NCBI GenBank assembly: GCA_963971425.1 | Contig: OZ020519.1 | Span: 20,295,397-20,359,396 of the forward strand | Direction of reading: 5' to 3' | Length of the DNA: 64,000 bases | From: Bryoerythrophyllum caledonicum | Taxonomy: Eukaryota; Streptophyta; Bryopsida; Pottiales; Pottiaceae | Shown: in pieces, positions 11,893 to 23,470 of the stretch | How positions within the stretch are numbered: the first letter of the stretch is position 1 | How the letters are laid out: the number at the start of each line of letters is the position of its first letter | Notes under the pieces: model-generated | Seen by the model: the letters and a program-made list of their open reading frames with translations, nothing else | Told to the model about the DNA's origin: nothing | Databases searched by the model: none | Position numbers and translations under genes: made by a program

Positions 11893-12549
11893 ATGTCTTC
11901 ATCCGGACAATTGGCCAAGGAGGAGCAAGACAAGACCCGTGCACAAACGGGGAACGCCCATCGGAAGCGGTTGCACGTTCTTCGTAATCCGGAGAAGTTG
12001 GCTTTTCGAGGTTGGGAGGACGTAGTGGAGCCATGGAGTTTTGATGATTGCGCGAACTACATCGAGTGGTGCCACATCGACAAGGCTTTCCCAGAGGCGC
12101 GACACAACTATCACCGGCGCTTCCACAAGGCAAACTTAAAACATTGCGTCGACGAGGCGTTTAAAAATCGATGCATCGAAGTTTACCAAGTGTTGTATGA
12201 CATTCCATTTATCAAACGCAACGAAGTAAATCTCTTCATTGCGCAGGGTGTTCATGCGGAGGTGAAGTTGGGCAAGAGAGTGGATTGGTCCACTTTGAAG
12301 TCGATGCCGGGGAAGGTAAAAATTCCTAGCTCAGAATATGGAATAATTCCAATGGGATGGCACAAGTATCCGGAAGGTGGATTGGGCAAGTTCATGATTG
12401 TGATAGACGACACACCGAGCTACGATACAGACACGTCGAGTTTAGATGCTGACTCCGACAGAACCCACGTCCAAGTCGCGAGCGAAAAGGCACAAGCACG
12501 TGGTAGGCTGAGGAGGACCGAACGAGCCCTTCACCAACTTTACTACTGA
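11893..12549 (+). CDS. RH-family N-terminal domain, truncated copy (copy C)
   Basis: Open frame of 218 codons from ATG 11893 (MSSSGQL), chosen because it is the first ATG in frame; the frame is open 21 bases further upstream. It aligns along its length with the first 180 residues of copy E (32238): GWE..VEPW, ..YI.[WF]...D, LGKRVDWSTL. The LGKRVDWSTL motif is identical in both. Unlike copy E, the frame ends at TGA shortly after the domain (LHQLYY) and no coiled coil or RING follows. Either it is 3'-truncated or it encodes a stand-alone domain. The domain has no family name that I recognise; the arrangement recalls the helical N-terminal domains of plant transposon accessory proteins. Confidence 0.7.
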   Translation: MSSSGQLAKEEQDKTRAQTGNAHRKRLHVLRNPEKLAFRGWEDVVEPWSFDDCANYIEWCHIDKAFPEARHNYHRRFHKANLKHCVDEAFKNRCIEVYQVLYDIPFIKRNEVNLFIAQGVHAEVKLGKRVDWSTLKSMPGKVKIPSSEYGIIPMGWHKYPEGGLGKFMIVIDDTPSYDTDTSSLDADSDRTHVQVASEKAQARGRLRRTERALHQLYY

Positions 12550-12804
12550 CTAGGAGTATTTAAAGGTTAAGGACGTAGCAAATCTATTTTGTGAACAATA
12601 CTTTTGCTCAAAACATTATATGATTTTAAATATCTTTTTTGTTTGTAATGGTACAATTTATTTAGAGAACTTGCACATTACATTCTACTAGAGGCTTATA
12701 CCACCCGTTATGGATGGGGACTTGCATAGCTCCCATGCTATTCCCATCCCTCTGGAATGCACCCAATCATCACTAGATGCCTTCCAGAGTAACCGCTCCG
12801 GTTT
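12550..12804. other. 3' flank of copy C with hairpin word
   Basis: Noncoding. At 12712-12752 a stem-like segment GGATGGGGA ... TTCCCATCC encloses GCATAGCTCCCATGC. The inner 19-mer CTTGCATAGCTCCCATGCT (12721-12739) is also present at 10941-10959. Confidence 0.5.
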
Positions 12805-15800
12805 CGTTCCCACAGTGACCTAATGTTCTTTTTCCTATATTCCGGATTACTAAGCTATATTCCAGCAATTTATTTATGAGTTAGCTATAGTCATTACTTA
12901 CGTAAGGTAGATCCGGATCCTTCCGGATCCTGAATTATGTACAGTGATTTCCGGCAAGAAATCTCCGGAAGTCTAGAGGGTGGTTTGTTTTATCTCTATT
13001 CCTCTTCAGAGAGTCTCCTGGAGTTTTTAAACAAGTGGCCGAAGTCCACTGACCCTGTTTTGTGTAAGTGGCTGGGTTTCTCACTGCCCGGTGATTTTAA
13101 GTGGTTGGGCACCCACTGTCCGGAACTTATAGTGACCGAACACCACTCTCCCTACTCTGCTAACTGGTAATTGGATTGTTGCTGCCGGACCACTGCTCTC
13201 ACGACATCCGGAAGGCCTTCCGGATGCGGTCACACAAAGACTAATCCGGACTACAACGACATTCCGGCGGGTATGGTTGCAAATTTCCGATTCAGAGACT
13301 CACTATTCACTATGGTTATTCCGTCTAGATATGGGTATCCGGCTTTTTCCTATCTTAGGGGAGAACTCCGGCCGTGACCGGAATGTAGTTTTGCACGGTT
13401 ACTTCCGTGAACTAGAGATCACGAAGAATACCTTTGCAGTTCATCTCCTCCCGTCCTGGCTACTTCCGGACCCTGGAGACTACCAAGAACACCTCTGCAA
13501 TAGTTCTCTTTAGCTCTCCCAAGCGATCTCCCGATATTGACCTTGACAGATTCCCCCTCCGGCAAAACAGTGGACTTACCCTATTACGGAAAAATCACTC
13601 ACACAACCCTACCCTCAAGAATGGATCCGTCCCTCACAGGTTCTTTACACCACAAACAACACAAGGTAGCAAATCTAGTGTAAGTGACAGCGTATATTTC
13701 CGAGTGAGAAGAACAAGATAGAAGGTTTTTCCCCAAAACCTCACTACTAAGTACTCACTGAATTCTCTAAATTCAGATTTCCTTCTACCTACACCTACGA
13801 AAAATCCGCTAGATCTTATCTAAAAGACCCGAGAAATCCGGAAAAGTTCCACATCGGATCTCAAATCCTAAAATCTCGGAACAGTTCCGTCCTCCGGAAT
13901 TCCTTCTCTAACAAAAATTGGCCATTGATTCCGGCAGCAGCCGGGTGCACTTGGGGCCCCATCGTTAGTCGCTGCTGATCCGGACTCTAACCCTGAGAAA
14001 AAGAGAAAAAAAAGAACATGCAACCTAACTAACCCTAAGTGGGAGCACCGGGACCCCGATTTCTCCCACTCCGGCGGGAGGGGGAAATCTTCACCGGAAC
14101 GCACGACTTGCCCTTCGCCTTCTTCGATGTTGCAGGCAAAAGGTCGGTCTTCTGGGTTGATGGTCCTGCTGTTGGAGGGGCAGCCACCACCTGGGTACTG
14201 GCGACCGGAGGTGGAAGAGGCTGTTTCGGCGATCCTTCCGGGACCGGGGGTGCTGGTGTTTCCGTCGCGGAAGCTAACTTGGTCTCTTGGGCCAGGTCTC
14301 TGTAGCTCTCGGAAGGACTCCTCGGTCCAGACGCCAATCTCCGGGAGATGGACCTTGGTGGGATAGGGATGCCGCCTTCCGCCGGAGGATCTGGCAGACG
14401 CATGTTGGGTGGCGACAGGAGATCCGGAAGGGTCTTCAGGATCTCACTCGTACTTGGGTTGGGAAGTACAATGCCCTCTGCTAGCGTCCGGGGTGACAAA
14501 GTGTCCAGCGACTCCGGGTTTGCTGACGTGCCTGGAGTTAGAGTGGAGTTGGCCGGAGGTCCCGGAGAGGCTGTGGTCCGGGTTGGTGTCGTGGTCCTGT
14601 CCGGTCCAGGGGCTGCTGGGTCTTCCGGAGGCTCCACGCTGACGTTGTCCACCAACATCTTCATCTGGTCCTAGGTCCGGCCCATTTTCTCCGCTTGGTC
14701 TAGGAGAAACCAGATGATGTTGGCCCTAGTGACCTTCTCCTTCTTCTCCACGAGTTCGATGAAGAGCCGGCTCCGGTTGACCACGTCGACCGGAATGTGC
14801 AAGGCCGCCCGGACCTCTGTAAAGGGCGCTACGGAAGCAAGGGCTTTCGCCTCGGCTTCCTTCTGGGCCGTCACCGCCAGGGCTGCTTCAGCGAGGTAAG
14901 GCTTCATTTTCTTCTCTATGTCCGTACTGGCCTTGTACATGGAGGAGAGTTGGGTATGCAGCGCCTTCGCATCCGTCTCCCGGTTCCGGAGCTCCTCCAC
15001 CCTGGTGATGGCGTACTCCAGCCGGTCGACGTCCAGACTTCGGAACATTTGTTCCACGCAAGTGGTGATGATGTAGTTGGTCTCCTTAAGGAGCCCAACT
15101 CTCCAACCAATATCCCGGGTGAGCTCATCCATCAGCTTGAGCTGACCCTTGGAATCGCTCTTGTCGGCCTTTCTCCTCTTCCGGCTCATCCCCTCCGACG
15201 GTCCGGACTCGTCTTCTCCGGATGATGCAGAGGAGCTGCATATTTCCGGACTCTCCGCCTCGGGCTCCTTCCCTCGAGGTCTCTTAGGAGCCTTCCGGCC
15301 CTCCGGAGTGCTGGTGGTTGCTGCTTTTGGCATAGTCTCCTTCTCCCCGGACTCCTCTTCTTCCGACTCGTCCCCTCCATACTTTTGGAAGTTAAGGACT
15401 TCATCATACTGCCGGATTTCTGTCTGGGTCAGCTGCTCGTGGTGAGCATAAAGGTGCACCACATACGAGGCCAGAGGTGTTGCTGATTTCTTCACCTTCT
15501 GAAGATTGGCCACGAGCCGGTTGATCAGGTCGGTCATCAACGTCCCCCAGTCGACGACGATCTTCCCCCGGAGTGCTCCGAGGAAAGTGCAGGCCCACTT
15601 CGCCACCACCCGCTTCGGCTTTTCCGGATGGAAGATAGGGTTTAAAAACCCTAGCACGAGCTGGGCATCCAGGTGCCAAAGGTCTTGGAGGTTGTAGCCA
15701 TCCTTTGGGTCTGCTGGTCCTCCGAATTCCTCTGTCAGGAACTCGTCCCGCCGTTCCACCACCTTGGTGCGGCCGGCTCGGAAGTTGTAAGCCTGAGACC

Positions 15801-16613
15801 ACTCCGGGACTCCCCAGACTTCCGGATGGGCTCTCATCAACCTCTTCTACTTCTCGTCCAGCACCCCGACAAGTTCCCGGACGTAGACCTCTTCCCGAAT
15901 GCCCCACAGAACCTCGAGCAACCCGTCATAGCCCATGTACTTCAGGCTGGTCTTCAGCATGTCGACTTCGTCCGGGTCTTCTGGTATCTCCGGAAGAACA
16001 CGGGTTAAAGGCGGCAGTGCAACTGCCGGCTCGTCGTCTCTTCGGCCGCGCCCATCTCTGTCCGTCCTCTTCTTCTTCGCCATCGGCACAGACTTCATGA
16101 GACTTGCCTATCCCCTCACAATCTCTCGAGGTTGTCCCTGCACGCACCGACCTCACAAAAATCCTCCCTAACGGACACAGGTCCGTTCTAACCGTTTTTG
16201 TTCGAAAACCCTAAGGGCAAGAGGTTAGAAAAAACCGTAAGCGGGATAGCGGAAGCGAGCGCGGGAGAAAGAAAGAAAATCTAGACCCTGGAAGACGAAG
16301 TGTGATGAAATAGTGTCCCACCAAACCCCAACTTTAAGTAGTCTGGCCGTTAGTACGGTCATCATGATGGCGGTTGATGGGGACAGTTCCGGCTGACAGT
16401 TCCGGATGACTGACTGCCCTGGAATTCTGGTAACTGCTCCGGTTCCGCTTTTAACATCTTTAGGCTTAATTAGGGTGGGCAGTCAGGTTGATCCACCTTT
16501 ATTCCTACCTGAAGGCTATTGGTTGTATCCTGGCACAATCTATCCTAAGTAATTATTAAGTTTTTGTGTTTTGGCCGGAACTTAAGGTTAACTTCCGGCA
16601 TCATGTGGGAACG
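12805..16613 (-). mobile_element. Small LTR-like element carrying one coiled-coil ORF
   Basis: Exact inverted 10-mers CGTTCCCACA (12805-12814) and TGTGGGAACG (16604-16613) bracket the region. They have the TG...CA form of LTR ends facing an internal domain of about 3.8 kb. The interior is conspicuously rich in TCCGGA and contains one long minus-strand ORF (14035-16098), with no gag or pol. The LTR bodies beyond the 10-mers are not clear; the right side shows a compressed TGTGGGATTC next to CGTTCCCACA on the minus strand. A non-autonomous LTR element is the likeliest reading. A foldback element is an alternative. Confidence 0.4.
14035..16098 (-). pseudogene. Element-borne coiled-coil accessory protein (two in-frame TAG)
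   Basis: A 688-codon frame from ATG 16098 (MKSVPMAKKKR) interrupted only by TAG at 15847-15849 (DEK*KRL) and TAG at 14671-14673 (GRT*DQM). In order: basic start; a globular N-terminal domain of about 250 residues containing PEVWGVPEW, AKWACTFLGALRG, KIVVDWGTL and ASYVVHLYAHHEQLT; an acidic Ser/Glu linker (GGDESEEEESGEKE) with basic KRPRGK and SRKRRKADK words; a coiled coil of about 180 residues; and a Pro/Ser/Thr-rich tail ending with a basic patch (KKAKGKSCVPVKISPSRRSGR). The layout parallels the 867-residue accessory ORF of the giant element at 53368-55971. It resembles plant transposon proteins of the putative-gypsy-type class; function unknown. Confidence 0.65.
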
Positions 16614-16689
16614 GAATCCCACACTAGAACATCATGTAAATGACCGTGAAATTGTAACAGGGTTTCGGGTCCTTCAAGAAGTGTTTGAG

Positions 16690-16930
16690 GTCCAAATTTA
16701 AACGACGGTCTGAGAGGACCCTTAGCTACCTAGGGAATAATGTCGTATACTAAGAAGTATGAAGTCTAGGGTTCGATTCCTGGTTGAAAAATCTTCTACT
16801 TTACAAGATAGCAAAAAGTAGGCACTACTGTAGGAACTCCGACCCGGGAAAAAAAAAAAAAAACAAAATAGTAAAAAAAAAACAAGAAGAAAAAACAGGA
16901 AGAAAAAACAGGAGGAAAAAACAAGAATAG
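16690..16930 (+). mobile_element. Probable tRNA-derived SINE with A-rich tail
   Basis: A perfect RNA polymerase III B box, GGTTCGATTCC, lies at 16770-16780. An A-box-like word TTAGCTACCTAGGG lies at 16722-16735, at a spacing typical of tRNA-type promoters. The unit ends in a run of As at about 16850, followed by an A-rich tail with AAACAAGAAG-type interruptions to about 16930. It cannot fold as a complete tRNA from the bases seen, so I call a SINE rather than a tRNA gene. I could not find a convincing target duplication. Confidence 0.5.
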
Positions 16931-17026
16931 TTCATATTGATGCAAATCCAACGGTGGCCCTGTAGTCTCACCGTCTCTTATATACTATAGAAAATAAGTA
17001 CAAGGGTGACTTCCTGAAATCAAACA

Positions 17027-20000
17027 CTATGTGCAGCCCTCTTTCTGGAGCAGGACTTCGAGAACACACTTTATCTCGTTGAAGCTAAAACTAGGGGCGT
17101 GCTTAAAGACATCCACCTCTGGATCTAGCTCACAAACAATGGTGAAGATAAAATAAAGGTGTTTGCAATAACACCACTGAGGACGTCTGCCAAGAGACTT
17201 GCTCGACATCTCTTTGAAAGACAGGCAGTCACAACTATGAAATTGATTGATAGAAAGCATGTAGTTTGAAACCTTAGTAATGGATTTGGACTCTCGAATG
17301 ACAGAATGGAGCCAAAGGCGGGATCAGGGAGCATAAGAAGCTTACTGACTTTTCCAAGAACGGAAAGCGCAGATGCGCATGTGTTCCGATGTCTCGTGGT
17401 TGGGGCCTTCGGATTCCGACGGATGTTCTTGCCAAATCTCTACTTCGGATGTTCATATGAGTTAATCAGAGTTGGAACAGATTTCAAGTCAAACATTGCA
17501 TCATCCTGAGAGAACAATTTCCGGAGAGAGAGCATTACGCACTCGGCGAGTCGAAAACCAACGTTTCCAAGACGTAGAATCTCGGCCTTCATAAGGGACG
17601 TGCCAGCTTTAACCAGCCAAACGTTAGGGACGGCTGGCTTAGAAATAACCCAGTCCTTCTTTGATTCCAGCACACAGCGATGGATGTCATCGTTACAAAA
17701 GAAAAACTACATCCTCTCCAATCTTGTCTTCTTATAGTTCTTCATCATACAAGTGTAGGTTGGTGCGGCAGTACTCTTGTTGTTTTGCACAATTCGAGCA
17801 ATACACTTCTTCTTCGTACCAGCCTGTTGTGCAAAACAGGCTTTCGCTGATGTCCTAGGTAGCCTTGCAACAGGCCATTTGCTTTCATCGCAGGCAGTCT
17901 CCAAAACACCCAAATTATTAGTAACCTTTGCTAAAGTACCTGTTTCAGGGAGATTGGCCTGGTTGGATGGTTCTTCTGCAATTGTTGAATAAACACTCTC
18001 GTCACTAGTAAGGTCCACGGTAATTTGTGAAGATGCCCTAGTCGTGACCCTAGGGCGTGAAATGTTGATTTTGTCTAGACGATGAGAATCGAACTCAGAT
18101 CCAGGAGGTAGGTCTGGCTTCCGTTTCAGGGACAGGAAGACTCCCTCTCCTTCCAAATGAGGAGGGCGAGTGCAAAACTCAACAACTCCAGACATATTAG
18201 AGAAAGCCTCATGAAGTGCTTTGGAGTTCCCCGAACGTTGAGCAATGCGATGAGCAGCACAAAGACGAAGCTCTTCCTTCCTAGGCCCTTGCCCTCCTCG
18301 CTCTCCTTTCAAAAATTGATAGCAAGCCACGACTTGCATGAAGGCTCGAACCATGTCATCAACAGTGGCAACGTAGAAATCGTTTCCACGTTTTTCCGAC
18401 TGTTGCAACCACTTATGGTAGATAGTTTCTGCTAAATTGCAAGATGGCATTTGAGCCAATTCAGAATCGGTAAGTTCCTGCAGTAATCAATCAAGAAATT
18501 GTGATGAATGAACTTGTGAAAAAGAAACAGAAAATATGTACTACGTCCAATCCACTAGAGCAAGACGGCGAAGCAAGACAACTTACAAAGAAGTTCTTTT
18601 AAAATTGAGGGTCTAACTTAATGAAAAGAAAGAATTTGTGAGGTATTAACAACGTTACGAAGGTGTGCCGGCAACGACACACCCATTTTCCAAGCAAGAC
18701 ACTGTTCCAGCTTAATTAAAAAATAGGAGGTCAAGGGGAAATTATAAGTCTACTGAAAATGGCTGTTCTAAATAATATATTCGCCAAGAGATGGGACAGA
18801 ATAAGAATAATCAGTTGAGAAAACTCTAAACTGACGCAATGCACATGCCCAATCTGAATTGCCGCTGGCGGCAGTGAACAATTGTGGGCTTGCATGAAGT
18901 TAGGATATGTGTACTGTTGGAGGCAGATACTTCTGCTTGTAACTCAACAAGGTTTTATGAATAACAGCAAGTTGGTATGCCGTCAGCGGCATAGCAAACG
19001 AGTGGTACAATTTTCACTTTCAAGATCTACGTAGCAAGGGTGTGCCGCTAACGGCACACCTTCTTAGACATCAAGATCCAGACTGCCATTACAACGGTGC
19101 CCAATTATATAAATAACTTGCTATTCAATTAAAAAAATACAACACCTATAAAATAGATGTGAGATGAATGAAAAAAGTACTTACCGATACCATAAACCCA
19201 CCCCATTGTCGATACCGAAAATGCCAGAAGACTAGCCATAAATCAAGACGTACGGCACCAGCATCAGATGTTGCGCCCGACGATAACCACCACGCTTTGA
19301 TCGCCAAATACTTTGCTTCAGCTTTCTCAATGGTCTTTGCATCTTTGTACAGCTTGCAGAGCTGACGATGTTGCTCTTGAAGGTCGGCTCTAATGTCAGC
19401 CTTCGTGTGCTTTTCAAGGGATTGAGTCTAGTGAAAAAGGCACGTTCTCTCCCGATTGTCCATCCGTAGTGACGCATCTCCGCTCCCATAAAGAATGCGC
19501 ACTGCATTCTAGTTGGCCTGTGCGCTATCAACCATGAATCCTTTGAAAGAAACTGTCGAAACATCGTGTCGCGCAGCAAGTGCATTCAAGTTCTTCCAAA
19601 ACACTAGCTGAGCTTTGACGTTTTTGGATTGCATGTCACATACGGCAATCGTCATCACACGGCAATAGGTTGAGTCGTACACATGACAACCCATCGTGGT
19701 CCATCCCTTTACTCGTTTGACATGGTCAAACATGATCCATGAATCTTCAAGGTTCCCTTCGGGTTGCATTGGCTTCACAAGATCTACGCTGCTACCAGGA
19801 CCAACTTCTACCATCTTAAACACAAACACTTTGTCTGAATCAACGCCTTGCCCAGGAAATCTATTCTCCTGTACAAAAGCCCAGTTGCTTGATCCCCGAA
19901 GTTTAGTGATGCTATCCATTACACCAAAACGTCGTAAGTATCAGAAAGTTGTAACCTCGTTTCGGATACTAGGAGATGTCATTTGCTTAAATTTCTCTAA

Positions 20001-21248
20001 GACCAACACTGATTCTTCTAAGACTAGTGGCTTCTGTGATACTCCCTCTGGACACAGCAGTAGCTCACCAATAAACTCCTTACTTTCTTCTAAAATAATG
20101 GAAGAGTTTGTGGCAGTTGGGGTCCGCTCTACTTGCTCAGAGATTAGGGTCTTCAACTTTGTGGAGGAATCCCGACAGCTGCCTAATTTAACAGGATGCT
20201 CATGTGTTCCAATATGGACACATACACGGGACATGGTGTCCTTCCCCAACACATAGTAAATTTTTGTTGGGCAGGTTGTTAAGCAAGTAGGCTGAACTCG
20301 GCAAAGTTTACACACAACTGTTGAACCAAGAGGAGAAGCCCCACCGACCCCAAAAACAGATGACAACGTGCCCTCCCATTCGGTCTCATTAACGTTTGAC
20401 GCTCTATGCTTCCGCTCCAAGTATTCGCATTGAGGATTAAGACATTGCAAATGTCCCAAACATGAAGAAGTCCTGAAGGTGAGGTTAGAATCATTCGCAA
20501 TATGAGTGGTGACGGGTCTAGTCCAACTATGACCGTCATGCTTCCTATCCATACCGAGGAGCAATCCAGCCTGTGATGAGGCAATTCCTTTGCCAATCGG
20601 TGGAAGTTCAAATATGACATCTTCATTAAAGGCTGCTGGAAGGAAGTCAACCTTCTCGACTCTAAGGGAATTAAAGTCTAACTTGGTTAAAAGAGATTTT
20701 GATCTAGATCGAGACCAAAGATTACGTAGACAGTCGATTGTACTAGAAGAATGAATAGGATTCGGATTCACCCCGAGTTTGGATCTTGGAGGCAGAGAGG
20801 AAGTGGCAGCCGCTGTCGCAGCCATGGCTGGAACTGGCGTTTTCTTCTCGGATTCAGAGGGACTAAAACCTAGACTGTCATTGTTGGAGTCATCGCTTAG
20901 GATGTGAATCAGATTCTCTACCGGTTCTAATTTCACTCTCTGCATCAAAGGTGTAACTTGAGTTGTAGTGGTAGACAACTTGGGAGTTAAGGAAAGTGAA
21001 GGAGAATCGTCAGGAACCTCCCTAGCTCCATACACTTTGTACTTCCCACATCAAAGTGACCAGACTACAACGTTGTTCCAATTTGTAGAGGACTGAGCTA
21101 CAGTGTGTGTGAGCTCTCCTGAAAACTCGTCAAATTCCTCTTTCTCAACATTCAAGGACCCCTCAATGACATGGAAACGCTGACTTAAATGAAGGGAAGT
21201 AGTAGTCGCAATTCCCTCAGAATTAGTAGAAAACAGATTGGGACGCAT
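17027..21248 (-). pseudogene. MULE-type transposase with WRKY-GCM1-like and SWIM fingers
   Basis: A continuous frame from ATG 21248 interrupted by point-mutation stops: TGA 21051, TGA 19941, TAG 19509, TAG 19428, TAG 17707 and TAG 17440. Exon 1 ends at 19185 with donor GTAAGT. The phase-0 intron is 18478-19184 (707 bp, acceptor TTACTGCAG). The frame then runs to about 17275, where a one-base shift or a further splice leads into the last segment. Domains: a Cys/His cluster at 20444-20196 (CLNPQC, CKLC, HIGTHEH) of WRKY-GCM1 type; a DDE-like core with WIMFDHVKRVKGW and FMVDSAQAN; and a SWIM finger CDC ... CKH at 17233-17159. Two TAG codons replace Trp expected from the family (AQAN*NAV, LFH*TQS). 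MULEs of this class excise and reinsert DNA. This copy is dead. The ATG at 21248 follows a TGA, so the original start may lie upstream in another frame (MASLADHEASS at about 21294). Confidence 0.8.
18478..19184 (-). other. Intron of the MULE transposase with four GC-rich palindromes
   Basis: GT-AG intron (donor GTAAGT at 19184, acceptor CAG at 18478) whose removal keeps the transposase frame in phase 0. It contains four short palindromes with a TGCCG-4-CGGCA core: 18662-18683 (one mismatch), 18860-18873, 18976-18993 and 19039-19060 (9-bp perfect arms GGTGTGCCG/CGGCACACC). They stand out in otherwise AT-rich sequence. Confidence 0.65.
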
Positions 21249-21977
21249 TCACTATCTCCACAAATAATGACTGAACTAGCCTCATGATCCGCCAAGGAAG
21301 CCATTCTAAGCACAGAACGAAGCTGCAAGTGAAAAGAATCAAGATGAAACAAGGGGTTCTCCTTTACTGTATGGAAGGTGAAGCATGGGACATTTTAATC
21401 CAGAAGTGCTTAGAATTAATGCTTTAGCTAGATTTCAGAGGTTTGTGCCAAATAACATCTCTTGCCGTCAAGATTGGATTCCTAGGCATCAAAATAGATG
21501 GCGGTGAAGGAAATTCAAGAGTAACTGATTTCATAATGATAAAAATGGCGTCTAGCTAAACTTTAAAATATGATTTAAGGTCAGACCAAATCACAGGATA
21601 TTAGTACGCTCATAGAAATGAATTGAATTAAAGTCGGGAACTGATGCACTACATTTCTGATATTGGAATTTAAAATGGATATGCGGACGTCATCTAATTT
21701 ATGGGAGCACTACGTAGAACAGTAATTAGAGGTTAGGCCATATAAAAGCTAATTGAATAAGTAAATCGAAATGGCTATGGCGGTTTGATGCAATTATGCT
21801 GGCAGAAGACGGTGCCACTAGGGTATGACAGAAAGTAATGAGCAGCACAATTAAATAAAGTAGTACAGACTCACCGTACAGTGACACGACTTATGTCTTT
21901 TCAAGCGAGGCACAAAATATGAATCCAATAAATGTTGAGTACCAAGGCTAATCTTTGTTGATGAGTCTCTTGCTATT
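21249..21977. other. 5' flank of the MULE gene, no gene recognised
   Basis: AT-rich DNA upstream of the minus-strand transposase. A short open segment at about 21300-21250 in a different frame may be the lost N terminus. No terminal inverted repeat of the MULE could be identified by eye. Confidence 0.4.
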
Positions 21978-22286
21978 ATGAAAAGACGAAGGCAGAAGCT
22001 CTATTTTAGTGATTGTAAAACATTGATGAGAAGTAGAGAAGTGAGAGGCATTGCGATGGGAAAGTCTAAGGATTCTTTCTCTGAAACTTCTAAAAAATTA
22101 GAGCTTGATGGAGTACAAATTGGTGATGACAGGGAGAGAAGTACTGGGCTAACTATAATTCCAGAATGCTTCGCTGGAAGCCGACATTGCCCTGAGGAGA
22201 GAAATGATCTTGCTGATGTGCAGATGTATGAGGGGACCACATCTGAACCGGACGTGAGAGAAATGACAGGTTACTCACGTACTTGA
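21978..22286 (+). CDS. Small hypothetical ORF
   Basis: A 102-codon frame starting MKRRRQKLYF and ending MTGYSRT. It is charged (Lys/Arg and Glu/Asp rich) with no domain that I recognise and no supporting context. It may be chance, or a decayed exon divergent from the MULE. Confidence 0.2.
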   Translation: MKRRRQKLYFSDCKTLMRSREVRGIAMGKSKDSFSETSKKLELDGVQIGDDRERSTGLTIIPECFAGSRHCPEERNDLADVQMYEGTTSEPDVREMTGYSRT

Positions 22287-23340
22287 GAGGATTGGCCATA
22301 ATGATTTATGTGAGCTGTAAATTCGTGATGGACATGTGTTTAGAGATTGGATATGTGAGTGAATTAGGTTTATGTACGAAGATGAACTCCATCGAGAGCC
22401 AATATGCGATTGTGGTTTAGGGTATTCTTGTTTGAAGTAGATTTTCTCGGATTTGAGAACGAGTTTGCGAATAGGGTGCGATTGGGGTCTAGGTTTTTTT
22501 CGATTGAAGTTGTTTTACACGGTGCGTAGCTCCTACTACGTTCCCCGTGCCGGACCTTTTAGCATCGGTACAAGTTTTCTGCATGCACTTGAATTGCTTC
22601 TACGGCGTCTGACCTAAAAGTTAAAGAAGATATGTGGTCGTTCCTCTTCGATTGATGGCGCATTGGATTGATGTTTTCTGATGTTAAGGAAGTTGGGGTT
22701 GCAGGAGAGAGCAAAGGGCGTGCGGAAGGGCTCGGCACATCATTGAAGATGGACGGCGGAGAAGCAAACCCGAAACCGAAATCCTCATGTGAGATTGACG
22801 CGTGCTTTTAGTTGTTTGGGTTGCTGTGTTATGGTTTAAGGAATTCGCGGAGGGGATACACGACTATCTCGTATTGTGAACTGCGATATGGTTTCGGGAA
22901 TTCGCGGGAAGGGGAATCGTGATGTTGTTGTATTGTTGACTGCGTTAGGTTATTGGGAATAGTCAGAGTTGGGAACCACAAGTTCGTGGTAGCATACATT
23001 GCATTCGTGACCCGAGATATGGTAGAGTAACACTGAACTTGTAGTAGAGGGATTCAGGGTTTCAGAGGTCGATAATTTTGTTTGGGGAGGGTTGTCGTAG
23101 TACGTGTTGGCAACTATTCATATCTTAACACAAAGATACCCTTAAGGTAATCCTTCCCACAGAGAATCACGGAGAACTACAACGACTAACAACTCATCTA
23201 TATGTATACCAGGTTACCTATATCACAATAATTACATCAAAAGAAGGAAAAGGGTTAGATTACAACGCCGGAGCGTTTATCTACAGCCACCATCCCGCTC
23301 TCTGTACGAGCGCTTTTCCTCCCGGGTAAGAGCCTACTTC
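22287..23340. other. Intergenic DNA, no gene recognised
   Basis: No convincing ORF. At about 22525-22557 the word GGTGCGTAGCTCCTACTACG followed by TTCCCCGTGCC resembles a diverged form of the motif at 10941 and 12721. Two related stretches (around 22835-22865 and 22890-22920) repeat GGTTT..GGAATTCGCGG, a short local duplication. Confidence 0.35.
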
Positions 23341-23470
23341 GCTCGGAAGGTAGCGACCTTCAGGTAGAGACCTACCTCATCGGAAGGTAGGGACCTTCGG
23401 GTAGGGACCTTCGGGTAGGGACCTACCTCGTCAGAAGGTAGGGACCTTCGGATAAGGACCTACCTCGCTT
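23341..23470. repeat. Local tandem repeat GGAAGGTAGGGACCTTC
   Basis: A unit of about 20-37 bases built from GGTAGGGACCTTCGGGTA and GGGACCTACCTCG is repeated several times. The unit contains inverted words (GAAGGTAGGGACCTTC), so it could fold. No coding potential. Confidence 0.75.

Noticed and set aside
12805..16613. Firm call of paired LTRs for the small element
   Set aside because: Only 10-bp inverted ends are clear. The LTR bodies, primer site and target duplication could not be found, so it is kept at low confidence.
16700..16800. A functional tRNA gene
   Set aside because: Only the B box is perfect. The acceptor and D arms do not pair convincingly, and an A-rich tail follows, so a SINE is more likely.
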